This document shows, piece after piece, positions 46,005 to 57,105 of a DNA stretch of 64,000 nucleotides. Position 1 is the stretch's first letter. Every line of letters starts with the position of its first letter. Source of the DNA: Helicostylum pulchrum (taxonomy: Eukaryota; Mucoromycota; Mucoromycetes; Mucorales; Mucoraceae). The notes under the pieces are model-generated. The model saw nothing but the letters and a program-made list of their open reading frames with translations. It did not search any database and was not told the origin of the DNA. A program made the translations under genes and the position numbers. The stretch covers positions 310,001 through 374,000 of the forward strand of contig JAIXMO010000006.1 in assembly GCA_025677825.1 (NCBI GenBank). The letters are read 5' to 3'.

Positions 46005-47270
46005 ATGGAATTCGAGAAATATCAAAAGATTGCTATTGTTACAGGAGCTAATGGTGGAGTAGGCTACGGCATTTGTCAACGTTTATTAGAGACCGAAGGA
46101 GAATCATTGACACTTGTTATGGCATGTCGTAATCCTTCCCGAGCTGCCAACGCTAAAGAGAGATTACTTTTAGAGTTTCCTTTTGCCAATATTGACATTG
46201 AATTGGTTGATGTAGGAAGTGTTCAAAGTGTAATGTCTTTCTCTAGTGCCATTACAAACAAGTACGAGATTATTATTATTATTATTATTTTATTTTTTTT
46301 GAGTGTAAACTTATTTTGTTTTATTCAGGTACCCTCACATTAATTATTTGTTTTGTAACGCTGGTATTTTAAACACACTCGGTATCAATTGGAAGCTTAT
46401 TTTCTACTTGTTGCTCACTGACCCTGTTGGGTTAATTGAACGTTCTGATGCAACTATCCAGCCCGTTGGAGAAATAAATGAAGATGGTATGGGTAAGGTA
46501 TTTGCCTGTAACGTCTTTGGTCACTATGTTATGGTAAAAAAAAAAACCCCCCATTTTTTTTTAAAATATTACAATCTAAAGTAACACTTTTTTTTCATCA
46601 TATGAATTAGACACGAGAGTTGGAAAAATTATTAGCAAACTCGGGTGATGGACGAGTGATTTGGACCAGTTCAATTACAGCTGATAGCAAATCATTTAAC
46701 ATTGATGATTGGCAAGGTGTTCAAAGGTAAAAACAAGCTTGTACAACCTTTGTCATCTTCAGCTAACATATTACATACAGTCGTGAACCTTATGAATCAT
46801 CTAAATGGGCATGTGATATTCTTTCTATCGCACTTAGTGAACGTTTTGTAAAAGAAGAATCTCATATATCATCATTTACTACATCACCTGGTGTTGTAGC
46901 AACTGAAATTGGTAATTTACCAAGATGGATTATAAACGCTAGAACACTTGCACATTATTTGGTAACGAGATATACATTATATAAAAGTAATTAGGTAATT
47001 AACTTCTTGTAGTTCCGAGTTCTGGGTGTCGCGTCACAAACAATTACCTCTTACAACGGTGCTGTAGCGGACGTTTATGCAGCACTTCAACCGCTCAACA
47101 AGATGAATTTCTTATGCCGCTACGGCGCTTTATGTAGCAGATGGGGTGCTACTTATGTCAGAGCTAGCCCTATCTCATACGATCGCGTTGCTGCTGAAAA
47201 ACTAATTGAGAAATGTGAATTGGCCTATCAAGCCTTTAAATCTAATCTTTATACTGCACCAGCAAATTAA
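46005..47270 (+). CDS. ERG27: 3-keto-sterol reductase (Erg27/HSD17B7-like SDR)
   Basis: Five exons (46005-46261, 46329-46533, 46611-46726, 46781-46961, 47013-47270) give 338 residues. The short-chain dehydrogenase fold shows TGANGGVGYGICQRLL (cofactor glycine motif), YLFCNAGI (NAG motif), WTSSITADS with the catalytic serine, and YESSKWACDIL with the catalytic Tyr and Lys. The long insertion between NAGIL and the catalytic serine (ILNTLGINWKLIFYLLLTDP...MGKVFACNVFGHYVM) and TSPGVVATEIGNL are typical of Erg27, which reduces the C3 ketone of sterol intermediates in C4 demethylation with Erg25/26/28 at the ER. A final hydrophobic part (MNFLCRYGALCSRWGA) may be membrane-associated. Confidence 0.9.
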
Positions 47271-48224
47271 ACATGTCTTATACAATAATTCATGTATAGG
47301 GGGTCGTCTTACTTAATAACAATAATTATAATAACACTAATAAAAAGTCCTAATTTTTTTGATTCGTACTCTACTGTTATTCGTAGCTTAGGAATGAATT
47401 TTTTTTTGCAGTAGTAATAAGTCAACATTCTTATTTGTATTTACGTTAATTGTTTACAGTTATATATTTATTCCAGTCATAACGCTTTTTAAAACTTGCT
47501 ACTAAAAAATACTTTTTACAAACACAATTATACTTGAAGCATATTACATTAATGCAAAATAACTTTGCGCGCCTTTTTTTTTCTCCTGTCCGCGCCTCAA
47601 AGTATATCATATTCGAATAAAATAAAAATGAATAAAAAAGAAAGTAAAGGTTATACTGAAAGATGTGGAATATGTAGCATCTTTAAAAAAAAAGTGATGC
47701 TTCAAGGAATTAAGCGGAAAAATATCAAAACTTCATTCCAATGAAATCCATGATTTGGAGTATTGGAATTTTCTAGTTTCTTCATATTCAAGTTTTAAAA
47801 TAAAGATAAAGGACGTTTCTATTTTTTTTTGTGCGCACACCAACTAATTTATGGCTTATCAAACGAATAATTTAAGTGTATGTACACTAAGATAGAGAGG
47901 CGAGGAGAGGTGAGAATGAATAGCACACCTTTTTTTTTACAATTCAGAAAAAAAAAAGGTTCTTTTATAGAATTCTGGGTTACTTATATTTGTTATGCAG
48001 ATAAAATATGCCAGTAAAATATAAAATTTAACATTCATTTATATAAAGAGAGAGCATTAAATAAATTATATAATATACAAGTGATTAAACTCTTTTTTTT
48101 TATAATAATAATTATAAAATGTAGGTGGTTTTTTTTATATAATGTGTATTCAAAAATAATAATAAATATTTATAGTATAGTTTCTACCTGTCAGAAAAAA
48201 AAAAAGTTCAATATATATATAAAT
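47271..48224. other. Intergenic region
   Basis: About 950 bp of very AT-rich DNA leading to a secreted peptide gene. A TATATAT-rich leader (48205-48224) precedes it. No other gene recognised. Confidence 0.35.
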
Positions 48225-48452
48225 ATGAAGGTTACATTTATCTTGCTAGTATTCATGATCAATATAATTTACGTTCATGCTTCTTGTGAATGGTTTGGAA
48301 CTGCTCCATTCTGTGAAGGAAGTTGTCCTCCTGGCTGGTCGCATGAGGGCGATGATAGACACAGCGAAGTAGGTCCTGATGGAAACGAAAGTAACCCTGG
48401 ATTCGGCTTAAGTTGTTACACCGGTACCAAGGCATTATGTTGTAGTAGCTGA
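48225..48452 (+). CDS. Small secreted cysteine-rich protein
   Basis: A 75-residue single-exon frame starts at ATG 48225. Residues 1-19 are a signal peptide (MKVTFILLVFMINIIYVHA). The mature 56 residues have six cysteines arranged C-x8-C-x3-C ... C-x7-C-C (SCEWFGTAPFCEGSCPPGW at the start, CYTGTKALCCSS at the end), with an acidic, histidine-containing loop between (HEGDDRHSEVGPDG). The APFCxGxCPxGW start and CC end are characteristic of a class of small secreted fungal proteins; I know no defined function. Three disulfides are expected. It sits alone between ERG27 and the LIN1-like gene. Confidence 0.75.
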   Translation: MKVTFILLVFMINIIYVHASCEWFGTAPFCEGSCPPGWSHEGDDRHSEVGPDGNESNPGFGLSCYTGTKALCCSS

Positions 48453-48626
48453 GTAAATATTACTTGATAGTAGTAGCAATAAAACAAACCTTTCTCTTAA
48501 ATGACTCCCAAACATTTTATTATGGTGTATCTAGATCGCTTTTTTTTTTTTTCGCTGTATTAAAATGCAATAAACTAGTTTTTTTTTATATTTTTATATT
48601 TTTTTTCCTTACACATACAAAAAAAA

Positions 48627-49619
48627 ATGTCTAGTGCTAAAAGAACCTTTGATATGGACACCGGGTCCTCATATAAACGCGCTCGAGTTGACAAAAAAGC
48701 AAGACCCTCCGAAACCGACATTGAATTCAGTCATGAAGACGAACTCGAAGGAAAGAAATCACGTCGTGGCGCAGTTAATTTCGATGTCTACGACAGTGAA
48801 GATGAAGAAGTAGGCGGAGGCGTGTTTAGTAGTGATTCAGAAGACGAGGATAAAAAAGAAGAAGAAAAAGAAGTACCAGCAGCCTCTGAAGACTTTGATA
48901 TGTTTGGCGGCGCACCTGAACCCGCAAAGGAGAAAGGTAAAGGTAAAGCGGATCTGACAGAGATTGAAGGTCAAGAGTTCAATTCATTTGATCGTGAGGT
49001 ATCAGACGATGACGAAGACGATGTAGAAAACGGAGTAAAGAAAGCAGCCAAGATTTCGGCGTTTAATATGAATGAAGAGTTGGAAGAAGGTAGCTTGGAC
49101 GATAAAGGAAATTATATCCGTAACAAGGTCGATCCGCAAGCATTTCACGATAAATGGATGGAAGGTATCTCACGTAAAGATATGAACAAAGCAAAGGAAG
49201 CACTTGCAAAGAGAGAGAGAGAAGAAGCGTTAAAAGAAGCTGAACGTCAATCCACTATGCCACAAACACAAACCGATATCTATCGTTGCTTAGTTGAGTA
49301 TTTAAAACCTGGACAAACTGTACAAGAGGCATTATCATCGTTAGCCAACTCATTGCCTAAAAAAGTACCTGCTTGGAAGCAAAAGATGCTGGATAAAAAG
49401 AACAAGAACAAAAAAGGAAAGGAACCTGCTGTATTAACAGAAGAAGAAGAAACTGCCAGACGTAAAAAGGTCGAAGATATTACGGGTTTAGCTGATCAAA
49501 TGATGGCTTTAGGTCATTTTAATATATATGAAGATACCTTTGAGATTATGGTTCGTTATTTAAGAAAAGAAGGTGTAGTAGATCAAGGCTGGTTACCTGA
49601 CTCAGCCAAGCAATCATAA
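48627..49619 (+). CDS. LIN1: CD2BP2/Lin1-like U5 snRNP-associated protein without GYF domain
   Basis: A single exon of 330 residues with a lysine/acid-rich N-terminal half. The order KRARVDKK, VNFDVYDSEDEEV, MNEELEEGSLDDKGNYIRNK, DKWMEGISRKDM, RCLVEYLKPGQTVQEAL and KVEDITGLADQMMALGHFNI is that of CD2BP2/Lin1 (U5-52K), which binds the U5 snRNP and the Prp6/U5-15K proteins before tri-snRNP formation. In the human and yeast proteins a GYF domain follows this region; here the frame ends 30 residues after DIYE-like NIYEDTFEIMVRYL and there is no GYF signature, nor a plausible downstream exon before the convergent neighbour 45 bp away. Confidence 0.85.
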   Translation: MSSAKRTFDMDTGSSYKRARVDKKARPSETDIEFSHEDELEGKKSRRGAVNFDVYDSEDEEVGGGVFSSDSEDEDKKEEEKEVPAASEDFDMFGGAPEPAKEKGKGKADLTEIEGQEFNSFDREVSDDDEDDVENGVKKAAKISAFNMNEELEEGSLDDKGNYIRNKVDPQAFHDKWMEGISRKDMNKAKEALAKREREEALKEAERQSTMPQTQTDIYRCLVEYLKPGQTVQEALSSLANSLPKKVPAWKQKMLDKKNKNKKGKEPAVLTEEEETARRKKVEDITGLADQMMALGHFNIYEDTFEIMVRYLRKEGVVDQGWLPDSAKQS

Positions 49620-49664
49620 TAAAAGTCTCTTTTTTTTATATATATGTACATGTTATTATTTTGT

Positions 49665-51331
49665 TTATTCAAGTTTTCCATTAAATTTATCCTCTAATTT
49701 TTGCCACGCCTTATAATAATCAGGTTGAACTTTACCGCAGGTTTTTAATCCCCAAGGTGTAAGAGACAACATAAAGCAAGTTTCAAACATGAATGCTTGG
49801 TTATTGGCTCCAACATAAACTGGTTTCAAATCTGCTTGTGATGCTCCTTCAAACACAGCGGCGTCTGGGCCATGAGGTGTCATGGCTGAGTGAAGAGATC
49901 CACCTCCAGGCGAGAAACCGTCTGTTTTACCATCGTACTCACCATGGATCAAGCCCATAAATTCAGACATACAGTTACGATGGAAATAAGGAGGACGGAA
50001 CTACAGATATAATGTTAATTTTTATATCTTTTTTTAGTGTCACTGGTTTACTTACAGTCTTTTCTGTTACTGCCCAACGAGGAGGAAAGATAACGAAATC
50101 AGCAACGGCTACACCGGGCGTATCAGATTTAGCTGTTAATACTGTGAAGATAGAAGGATCCTACACATTTGAAAGATTAGATCCTAAAGTTTTACACACG
50201 ATTATCCTAACACTTACAATATGATCAAATGAAACACTATTGATAGTACAGAAATTGGCTAAATCATACTTGTAAGGCGCATAATTACCGTGCCAAGCAA
50301 CTACATCAAATGGAGTATGGGATTGTTTAGCACTAAACATCTTGCCGTTGAATTTAGTGATGATCTTCCAATCGACGTTTTTTTCTTGGTCAAAAGCAGC
50401 TTTAGGTGTTAAAAAGTCGCGAGGGTTAGCAAGACCGTTAGCACCGATAGGTCCAAGATCAGGTAATTCGTAATGTGCGCCGAATACTTCGAGTACATAA
50501 CCGCGACTACGAAAAGAAAAAAAATTAGTTTAAAAAAACAATGCAAATGCATGATACTGTTTAATAAAAACAATGCATATGCATAATAATGTTTAATATA
50601 TATATTTACGATTGTCCATCGGGAAGAGAAACCGAGAATCGAATACCTCTTTGAATAACTGCAATTTCATTTGGAGATACTTTCATTTTACCAAACTCGG
50701 TAACAATATCAAGCACACCTTGTTGAGGAACTAGTAAAAAAAAAAGACGTATTAAAACAACGTGATATACAAACACATATTTTTTTTTAATATGTAACTT
50801 ACCAATTAAGAAATCACCATCCGAGTTATAAAATGCGGATTTGCCCATATCAGTATTAGCAGTATAAATATGAACGGCAAGCCCACTTCTGCAAGCAGGA
50901 TCACCAGCACCAGCTAAAGACTTTAACCCTTGAACAAAGTCGACCTTTTCAGAATCAAGAGGTAAATCAAATGGACTCCAACGGATTTGAGTAGGTGTGA
51001 TCAAAACATCGTCTCCGCCAAACTTGGATACGAGTAAGTTGGCGGTATCGGTTGGTTCAAAAGGAGTATGTACAACAGAAGGACGGATACGATAAAGCCA
51101 ACTAGTAAATAAATATATGAGATTATGCACACAAAAAATAAAAAGAGTTATATATTACCTTCTTTGGTTATGAGTTCTAGGTACGGTAAATGCAGTACCA
51201 GATAACTGTTCAGCGTATAAATTATAAGGGCACTTTTGAGGTGTATTTTGACCTTTGGGAAGAGAATTGGGTAATGCCTCGGAAGAGAAATGGTTACCGA
51301 AGCCCTGATGATAAGAGTAATCTGCAGTCAT
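49665..51331 (-). CDS. hmgA: Homogentisate 1,2-dioxygenase
   Basis: Six exons (51331-51159, 51101-50803, 50730-50610, 50506-50218, 50160-50056, 50000-49665) give 440 residues, the expected size. Landmarks: [15 protein letters not shown] at the N-terminus, [52 protein letters not shown] and [17 protein letters not shown]. The iron site is present in [18 protein letters not shown] (His and Glu ligands) and [12 protein letters not shown] (His). The enzyme opens the homogentisate ring to maleylacetoacetate in tyrosine and phenylalanine breakdown. No other gene of the pathway is in the window, so it is not clustered here. The 3' end faces LIN1 with 45 bp between stops. Confidence 0.97.
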
Positions 51332-51834
51332 TGTTTTTTAAAAAAAGAAGAAAAGAGAGAGAAAGAGAAAGAGGGAAATAAACAAAATAACAATAAAAAA
51401 AAACTATTATTATATGCTTTGTTCGGCGTGGGAAAATGAATGTGGATACATCGAATCATGCAATTTCAGTATCCGATAAACTCGATAAATTCCTGTTGAC
51501 CGTTATCTAACGGTGTTAAAGGAAATAACTGAATCACTAAAAAAAAAAGGCGTTTATTTTTCAGTTACACTTTTTTCAAATTTTAATTGACACACACTGT
51601 GAACTTGAGTCTAAACGTTATTATTTAAAAGAGAGAGAGATTTGGAAACAAAGCTATTTATTAGTTGCTTAATAGTTGATAATGATTGTTCACTGGACAA
51701 AGGGAGGAATATTTTTAAATGATAGATCTTCCTAGATGAGTTCCTCCTGTATTTGTGGCAGGGGACAAAGTTTTTAAGACATTGGAAGTTGGGCTGGCAA
51801 ACACTCATTCCTTTTTTTTTCTTGTAACCCAAAG
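51332..51834. other. Intergenic region, hmgA promoter
   Basis: AT-rich DNA upstream of the minus-strand start. No specific site recognised. Confidence 0.35.
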
Positions 51835-52280
51835 TCAACTGTGTACGGTACGAAGAATGTTGCAATAGGTATCAAAATAGTTCTTAAACAGATCGCTGTT
51901 TTTTTCCCGAGTCGATAATGCTATCGCCAAAGAGCTTGTTTGGCATAACCAAAGAGTTTGCATCTTGTCGAGGGGGATAAAACAAATAACGGATCCAATC
52001 TTTATACTTGGATGTTTTGGGGGCTTGGGAAGAGCGACCAAAATGTCTTTTTTATACTCTCCGAATCCAAACAGTACTTGTTGTTCATGAAATAACGTGA
52101 TTTAATACATAAAAAAAAAAATTTATTTTATGCAAGAGGTAAAAAAAAAAAACGCGGTGACATTTTTGACAACAGCCTGCTTAACTTTTATTTTTTAAAT
52201 GGGTAAGAAGCATTGAAATATCGCGTCCAAAAAAAAAAAAAAGTTCGATTTTTATTCTTTTTTTTTTATATAGTTAAATC

Positions 52281-52934
52281 ATGGGGAAAAAAATCCGCAA
52301 AAACTTCAATAACCAACAATTGAATTCTTATACTACTTCTGGTGTTCGTTGCAAGTGTTTTGGTCTAATATCTTTTTACTGTTATTGACACTTAAAGTTT
52401 CTTAGCTCGTCAAGGTCTGCCCTCTACTTTGAGATGTGTATTCTGCAAAACTGCAAGTATCTCTTTAATTGTTGTCGTACATGTACTTAACTTTGTAAAC
52501 TTCTAGGAGAAAGCTCTCGACTACTTTTCTCCTGTTCAAATTTAAAAGGCCACGTCCAAATGTAAGTTATATGTTGACATGAAACTAATATATAATCCCT
52601 TTTTATATATATATATATTTCTATATTTAGCTTCTACATCTGTCACTTATAAAATTAAGCCAAAGTCTATCTTTTGTAATAATTGCTCTCCATGTCACGA
52701 AACGCGATTGGCCTGTTCAATTTGCAGTAAAAAACTACTTTCGAAAGAATTTGGAAAGGTAGTACAGTTTTCAATTGTTATTTTCTTTTTTAATTTTTGT
52801 TGAATGTGTAATAGTCTCAACGTGGAAATACAGAGCCCTGCTGTATTGAATGTAACAGGAAACGTGAAAAAGAAGATGTTTATGACTTTAACCCAGACAC
52901 AGAAAGCGAGGATGAATTTGGCCAATGCTTGTAA
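52281..52934 (+). CDS. CxxC-rich putative zinc-binding protein (exon model incomplete)
   Basis: A start at 52281 (MGKKIRKNFNNQQLNSYTTS) and later exons with paired cysteines can be read: LRCVFCKT near 52433, IFCNNCSPCHETRLACSICSKKLLSKEFG (52630-52759), and, after a further intron, PCCIECNRKREKEDVYDFNP with an acidic end to the stop at 52934. The first junction would use a GC donor (GCAAGT) if LRCVFC is correct. I could not join the middle exon (about 52507-52561) to the next in phase, so a small exon or alternative sites must be missing, or the gene is damaged. Eight or more cysteines in CxxC pairs argue for zinc binding; no family recognised. Confidence 0.45.
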
Positions 52935-53078
52935 GCAGATATTACACTAGAATAAAGAAGGGGAGGAGGCAGTTTTTTTTATATAGATTGTGTTTTTTTT
53001 TATTGGTACATTGTGTGAAAACTTTTTGAAAAATGAACAAAAAATCTCCCCTTGCTTAAAGGCTTGTCTCATTCTAAT

Positions 53079-53481
53079 CTAGACATACCTTAATACGCTC
53101 AGGAGTGGTCCCGAACTGAGCTGCGAGTTCATTTACATCTTCGCTGGAGGGATAAGAGCTATATCCAAATTTAACTTCTGGAGCACTGGTTTCTTCTGGA
53201 GCGAATTGCTGTTTGCGTACGATAGATGTAACGTACTCTTCCTCTTCTACTTTGCTAGTTGAGCTTTATTCTCTATTCGAACTCGAAGAACTTACTTTAT
53301 CGGTATATCTTCTATTTCCAAGCCAGGCTCTAACGCGTTTACTGGCAGTTTCAAACCTGAAAGCAAGTACGTCAATGGTTTGCTCAGAGGTAAATCTCTT
53401 AGGCTTGGGAAGAGCGACCAAATATACTATCGCAGTCGGGCGGGCCTCATTTAAACGTTCGTAACAAGCGCTCTTTTGCAT
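53079..53481 (-). pseudogene. Homeodomain gene relic with two homeodomain-like segments
   Basis: From ATG 53481 the minus strand reads VALPKPKRFTSEQTIDVLAF, then FETASKRVRAWLGNRRYTDK, a homeodomain recognition helix (W, N, R, R positions). In the same frame a TAA follows SSSSSNRE; beyond it, still in frame, VTSIVRKQQFAPEET leads to a second homeodomain-like helix pair, YPSSEDVNELAAQFGTTPERIK, which ends at a GTATGT donor or a stop a few codons later. The in-frame stop and missing second recognition helix suggest a pseudogene; unusual splicing of the stop-containing stretch is the alternative. A 21-bp stretch (53402-53422) is repeated exactly at 52022-52042. Confidence 0.55.
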
Positions 53482-53886
53482 GGCCGTTGCTTTAAGAAGA
53501 ACAGTATCATTTGTACAGACATAAAAGAAAACAGAAACGCTGCCTAGAAAAAAAAAAGCAGAATGATCAATATAAATTTTAGTTACAGTCCTTTACATAT
53601 ATGTGTATAAAAAATACTTACTGGTATACATTGTTAAGAAGAAAAGAGAAAGAAAAAAGTGATTTACTTTTTTTTTTTTTTTTAGAAAAAAAGATAGAAT
53701 ATGTATCCGTTTTCTCACGCAATCTATTTCATCGTTTTTACAACTTGTTGTTACGACTTATTTTAGCAGATCACAAACGCCGTTCCAACTTGTTTCATGC
53801 AAGAAGTTTTTTTTAAAAAAAAGTTACACTTTTTTTTTGCCTGAACTTGAGTTGGTTTCTAAAATTTGAGGCGCGATTTTTTTTCT

Positions 53887-54492
53887 ATGTGTGACGATAT
53901 AGCGCAGGATACTGAAAATGATATTCCCAATGTAGCAATTGTAAGTAGATCAATAGTATATGTACTTAGCACGTAATACTCATAATATTGATCTGTGTGC
54001 GCCATAGGATAATGTAGATAATGGCAATTCTGTCGCATTAAACATTACCGAAGAATCAACAGCCAATGCAACATCTGATAACATTTCCTTGGTAATGTAT
54101 ACTTTACCAAAAAAAAAAAAAAAAATATGAAATAATAGAGGTACCAGCATTTAATAAAAATATGTAGGACAAAGATTTGAGTCGGAAATGGGGATACTGA
54201 AAAGGGAGCTGAAAGCGATGAGAAAGATATCCAAAATTTCAGTAATGCTGGTGATAACTTCGCTGAATACGAAGTAGTTGAAGAAGAGGCTGGAAGCACT
54301 TTTAAAGATAATTTCGTCAGTAAGTATCTCGCTTCCGTTCAAAGCAGATTGAAAGGAGGAGTTATACGACAAGAATATCGACGAAGAACGTATTGGGCAG
54401 ACGTTCAATACGGAGGATTTGATTACGATACCAGATATATTCTATCACCCACGAGCAATAAAGCTAGTCTATTTAAAATCCTCTGGGTATAA
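53887..54492 (+). pseudogene. Decayed unrecognised gene with intact first exons
   Basis: Two small exons are well formed (53887-53940, MCDDIAQDTENDIPNVAI; 54008-54091), followed by an acceptor at 54167. The next segment is open only after a frame change near 54190: GDTEKGAESDEKDIQNF, NFAEYEVVEEEAGS, KYLASVQSRLKGGVIRQEYR and TYWADVQYGGFDYDTRYI to a stop at 54490-54492. The KYLxSV-Q...EY...W arrangement recalls repeated Mucorales proteins of unknown role, but I cannot name the family. Confidence 0.4.
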
Positions 54493-54559
54493 TCAACTTG
54501 TGTAGCTTGAAACGCTCGCACAAATAAATAATTGAAGCGTGTAATCCAGGACCCTTTTA

Positions 54560-54620
54560 TCTCACTTCTACCTGGTTAAACAAAGGTTCTCTATCTGGTT
54601 AAACAAAAGTCCCTCTACTA
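54560..54620. repeat. Short direct repeat
   Basis: CTGGTTAAACAAAGGTTC is followed by CTGGTTAAACAAAAGTCC about 22 bp later. Confidence 0.5.
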
Positions 54621-54906
54621 TTTAAAGAAAATGTTCTACCGTACGTATTAATTTAGAATAGGGGCGTTTACGGTGTGTGCACCAAAAATCAAGTTTCATT
54701 TTATTTTATAGTGGTAGTTGAAAAAAAAAGGAGGTGGTGCAAAAAAATAAATAAAAAAAAACGGAACCTGCTTTAAAGCTCTCTCTTTTTCTGTACAGAA
54801 TCCTTTTTCTTAAAAACCAAAAAAGACACACCTATACAACAACAAACACATACACTTTTTTTAAAAAAAGGAAATAAAAAAGAAAAAAGTAATTAAGAAG
54901 AAACAT

Positions 54907-57034
54907 ATGGATAAACCCTCTCAAACCAAACTTTACGCCGGTCTAGTCATTTATCGTATTCAAAGAAACGTAGAATATTTATTATTAAACGACTCTTTTA
55001 CAAATAAGAAGCATTGGTTTTGTCCCAAAGGACAGATTATAGGAAACGAAGAAGAAATTAAGTAGGTTCTTATATTCTCTCTTTCCCTTTTTATACACGT
55101 TTGTTAATTTTTAAAATAAGATGTGCCCTTCGAGAGACATTTGAAGCAACAGGTTTACGTCCAACAGATTTACGTATTGAAGAAGGGTTTGTTATTGAAT
55201 TCAAATACCTTTCAGATACAAAGTAAGGAAAAACAATCATTTACTGAGATAAAGAGAGAGAACTTATGATTATTATTTAGGCCCAAGAAGGTTAAATATT
55301 ATTTAGCACAATTACTAGATAACCATGTTCGCTTATTACCCAATGCCGAGGGCGTGCACATGCAATGGTTCACGCAACCAGCCGCGTCAGAAAAAGTTAT
55401 TTTCAAGAGTATGCAAGAAGTTTTTAAACATGCGCAACAATCGATTGATACTAAACCCCATCGAAGATTAAAGAATGTAGAGGATATTAAACCTACGAGT
55501 ACTTTAAAACGCCAGCCTGTTCAGGTACCGTCTTCTTCTCCTCTTTACAAGACCAGACTGTGTGAAAGGTTTGAGACGGAAGGTACTTGTCCTTACGGCG
55601 CTAAATGTAATTTTGCTCACGGCATTACTGAATTGCGTGGTAGAGACCAAGAGGATCGTGGTGTCCTCTCCGTTCCTATACCAACTGTTGTCTGCACCAA
55701 TCAAATGATGGACGCTGGAAATCAACTTTTTAAGACAAAATTATGTGAGAAGTTCATAAAGGAAAAATTTTGTCAGTATGGACCCAAGTGTCACTTTGGT
55801 AACGTATAGAGAGACAGAGAATATATAATGTATTGCATATTCAATTTTTATTTTTATTTCTGTAGCTCATGGTGAAAATGAATTAAAAGAAAGACCTAAA
55901 AAGGAAGAAGCTGAAGTTGCAGTTACCCTTATCCACAGTAACGGTCACGGTAATGGCCACATCAACAGTAACGGAAACAATATGAACAACAACAACAGAA
56001 AATCATTCAATGAAGCCAATGGTCGTGACAGTTCTTGGAGAAGCAACGTACCTGAAAGAAGAAGATCGCCTTCTTCTGAAGATGAAGTGGTACCTACGAA
56101 TCATGTGGGTCGTTCCATTAAGGAAAGTTCTTGGAGATCCAATGTATCTGCTGTGCCAAAGACACCTCCACCAGTTTCTGTACCTGACGTTGTTGTGGTT
56201 AAACCTACTATTGCTGTAGAAGAGTTGCGTCGTCCTGCTTTTGTCGAGCATCAGAACCGACCTGCTTCTGTAAAGAAAGAAAAGAAGACGATGGTTGCAC
56301 CTGTCACAACTGAGAAATCGTGGATGAAAATTGTTAAACTTTCTAAAGAAGAGCAAGATGAAATGGAAAGGTAAAAAAAAAGAAGAGATAATACATCATT
56401 GTTGATTTAGCAACTAAAATAATAATAATCACATGTAGCAATAACAATGTGCAACAAAAAACAAATTGCTCGTCTGCTAAATTAGCACAAACCGAGTTAA
56501 TTATTAACGACTTGAAAAAGTTCTTTGCAACGCACGTGAATACGGAACAAGTTGTAGGAACCAAAGGAAAATTAATGGAAGATGTAAAAGAAGTAACCAA
56601 GATTGAGATGCGTAACGATTTATCAAAGAAACAGCTACTTTATATTTTACTTGTTAGTCTTTTAGAAGATTCTACCATGCTGGTTACTATTCTCAAGTCA
56701 AGAGATCATCTTTTTAAAACTGTAAGTTTTTTTTTTTGGGAGAGTAGAGTTTCAAATACAAAAACTAAATAGTTTCACCTTTTATTAGCTTGTAAAAACA
56801 AATGCAGATCAAATATTATTATTAAAGGCTTGGGATACGTTTGTAACTCAACGTAAACCAATCATGGTCAACAAGACAGCCGCAGCATTATCTCATTGGT
56901 ACGATTGTGAAATGATTGAAGAAGAAGCATTTGTACAATGGTACAACTCGCTTGAAAAGGAAAGTCCTTTGGAAGCAAAGAGTGCTAAATTCATTGAATG
57001 GTTAAACTCTTCTGACGAAGAAGAAGAAGATTAA
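54907..57034 (+). CDS. Nudix hydrolase - tandem CCCH zinc finger - W2 (eIF5C) fusion protein
   Basis: Six exons (54907-55061, 55121-55222, 55281-55798, 55866-56370, 56439-56721, 56789-57034) join with consistent phase to 602 residues. Residues 1-125 form a Nudix domain like Ap4A hydrolase: [26 protein letters not shown] and the Nudix box (42-64) [20 protein letters not shown], in which the second of the paired glutamates is alanine. Two TTP-type C-x8-C-x5-C-x3-H fingers follow at 180-199 ([20 protein letters not shown]) and 241-260 ([20 protein letters not shown]). After a disordered stretch, the last 130 residues resemble the W2/eIF5C domain ([34 protein letters not shown]). The make-up suggests an RNA-bound factor touching nucleotide or cap chemistry and translation/decay machinery in the cytoplasm; this role is inference. 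Confidence 0.88.
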
Positions 57035-57105
57035 AAATAAAACAAAGTGTTCTTTTTTTTTAATTATATTTATTTTACTACATTTTTTATATATATATAT
57101 ATATT

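Noticed and set aside
51835..52041. A second homeodomain gene
   Set aside because: Only the 21-bp match and a few residues (VALPKP) are shared; the rest shows no homeodomain pattern, so it is not listed as a gene.
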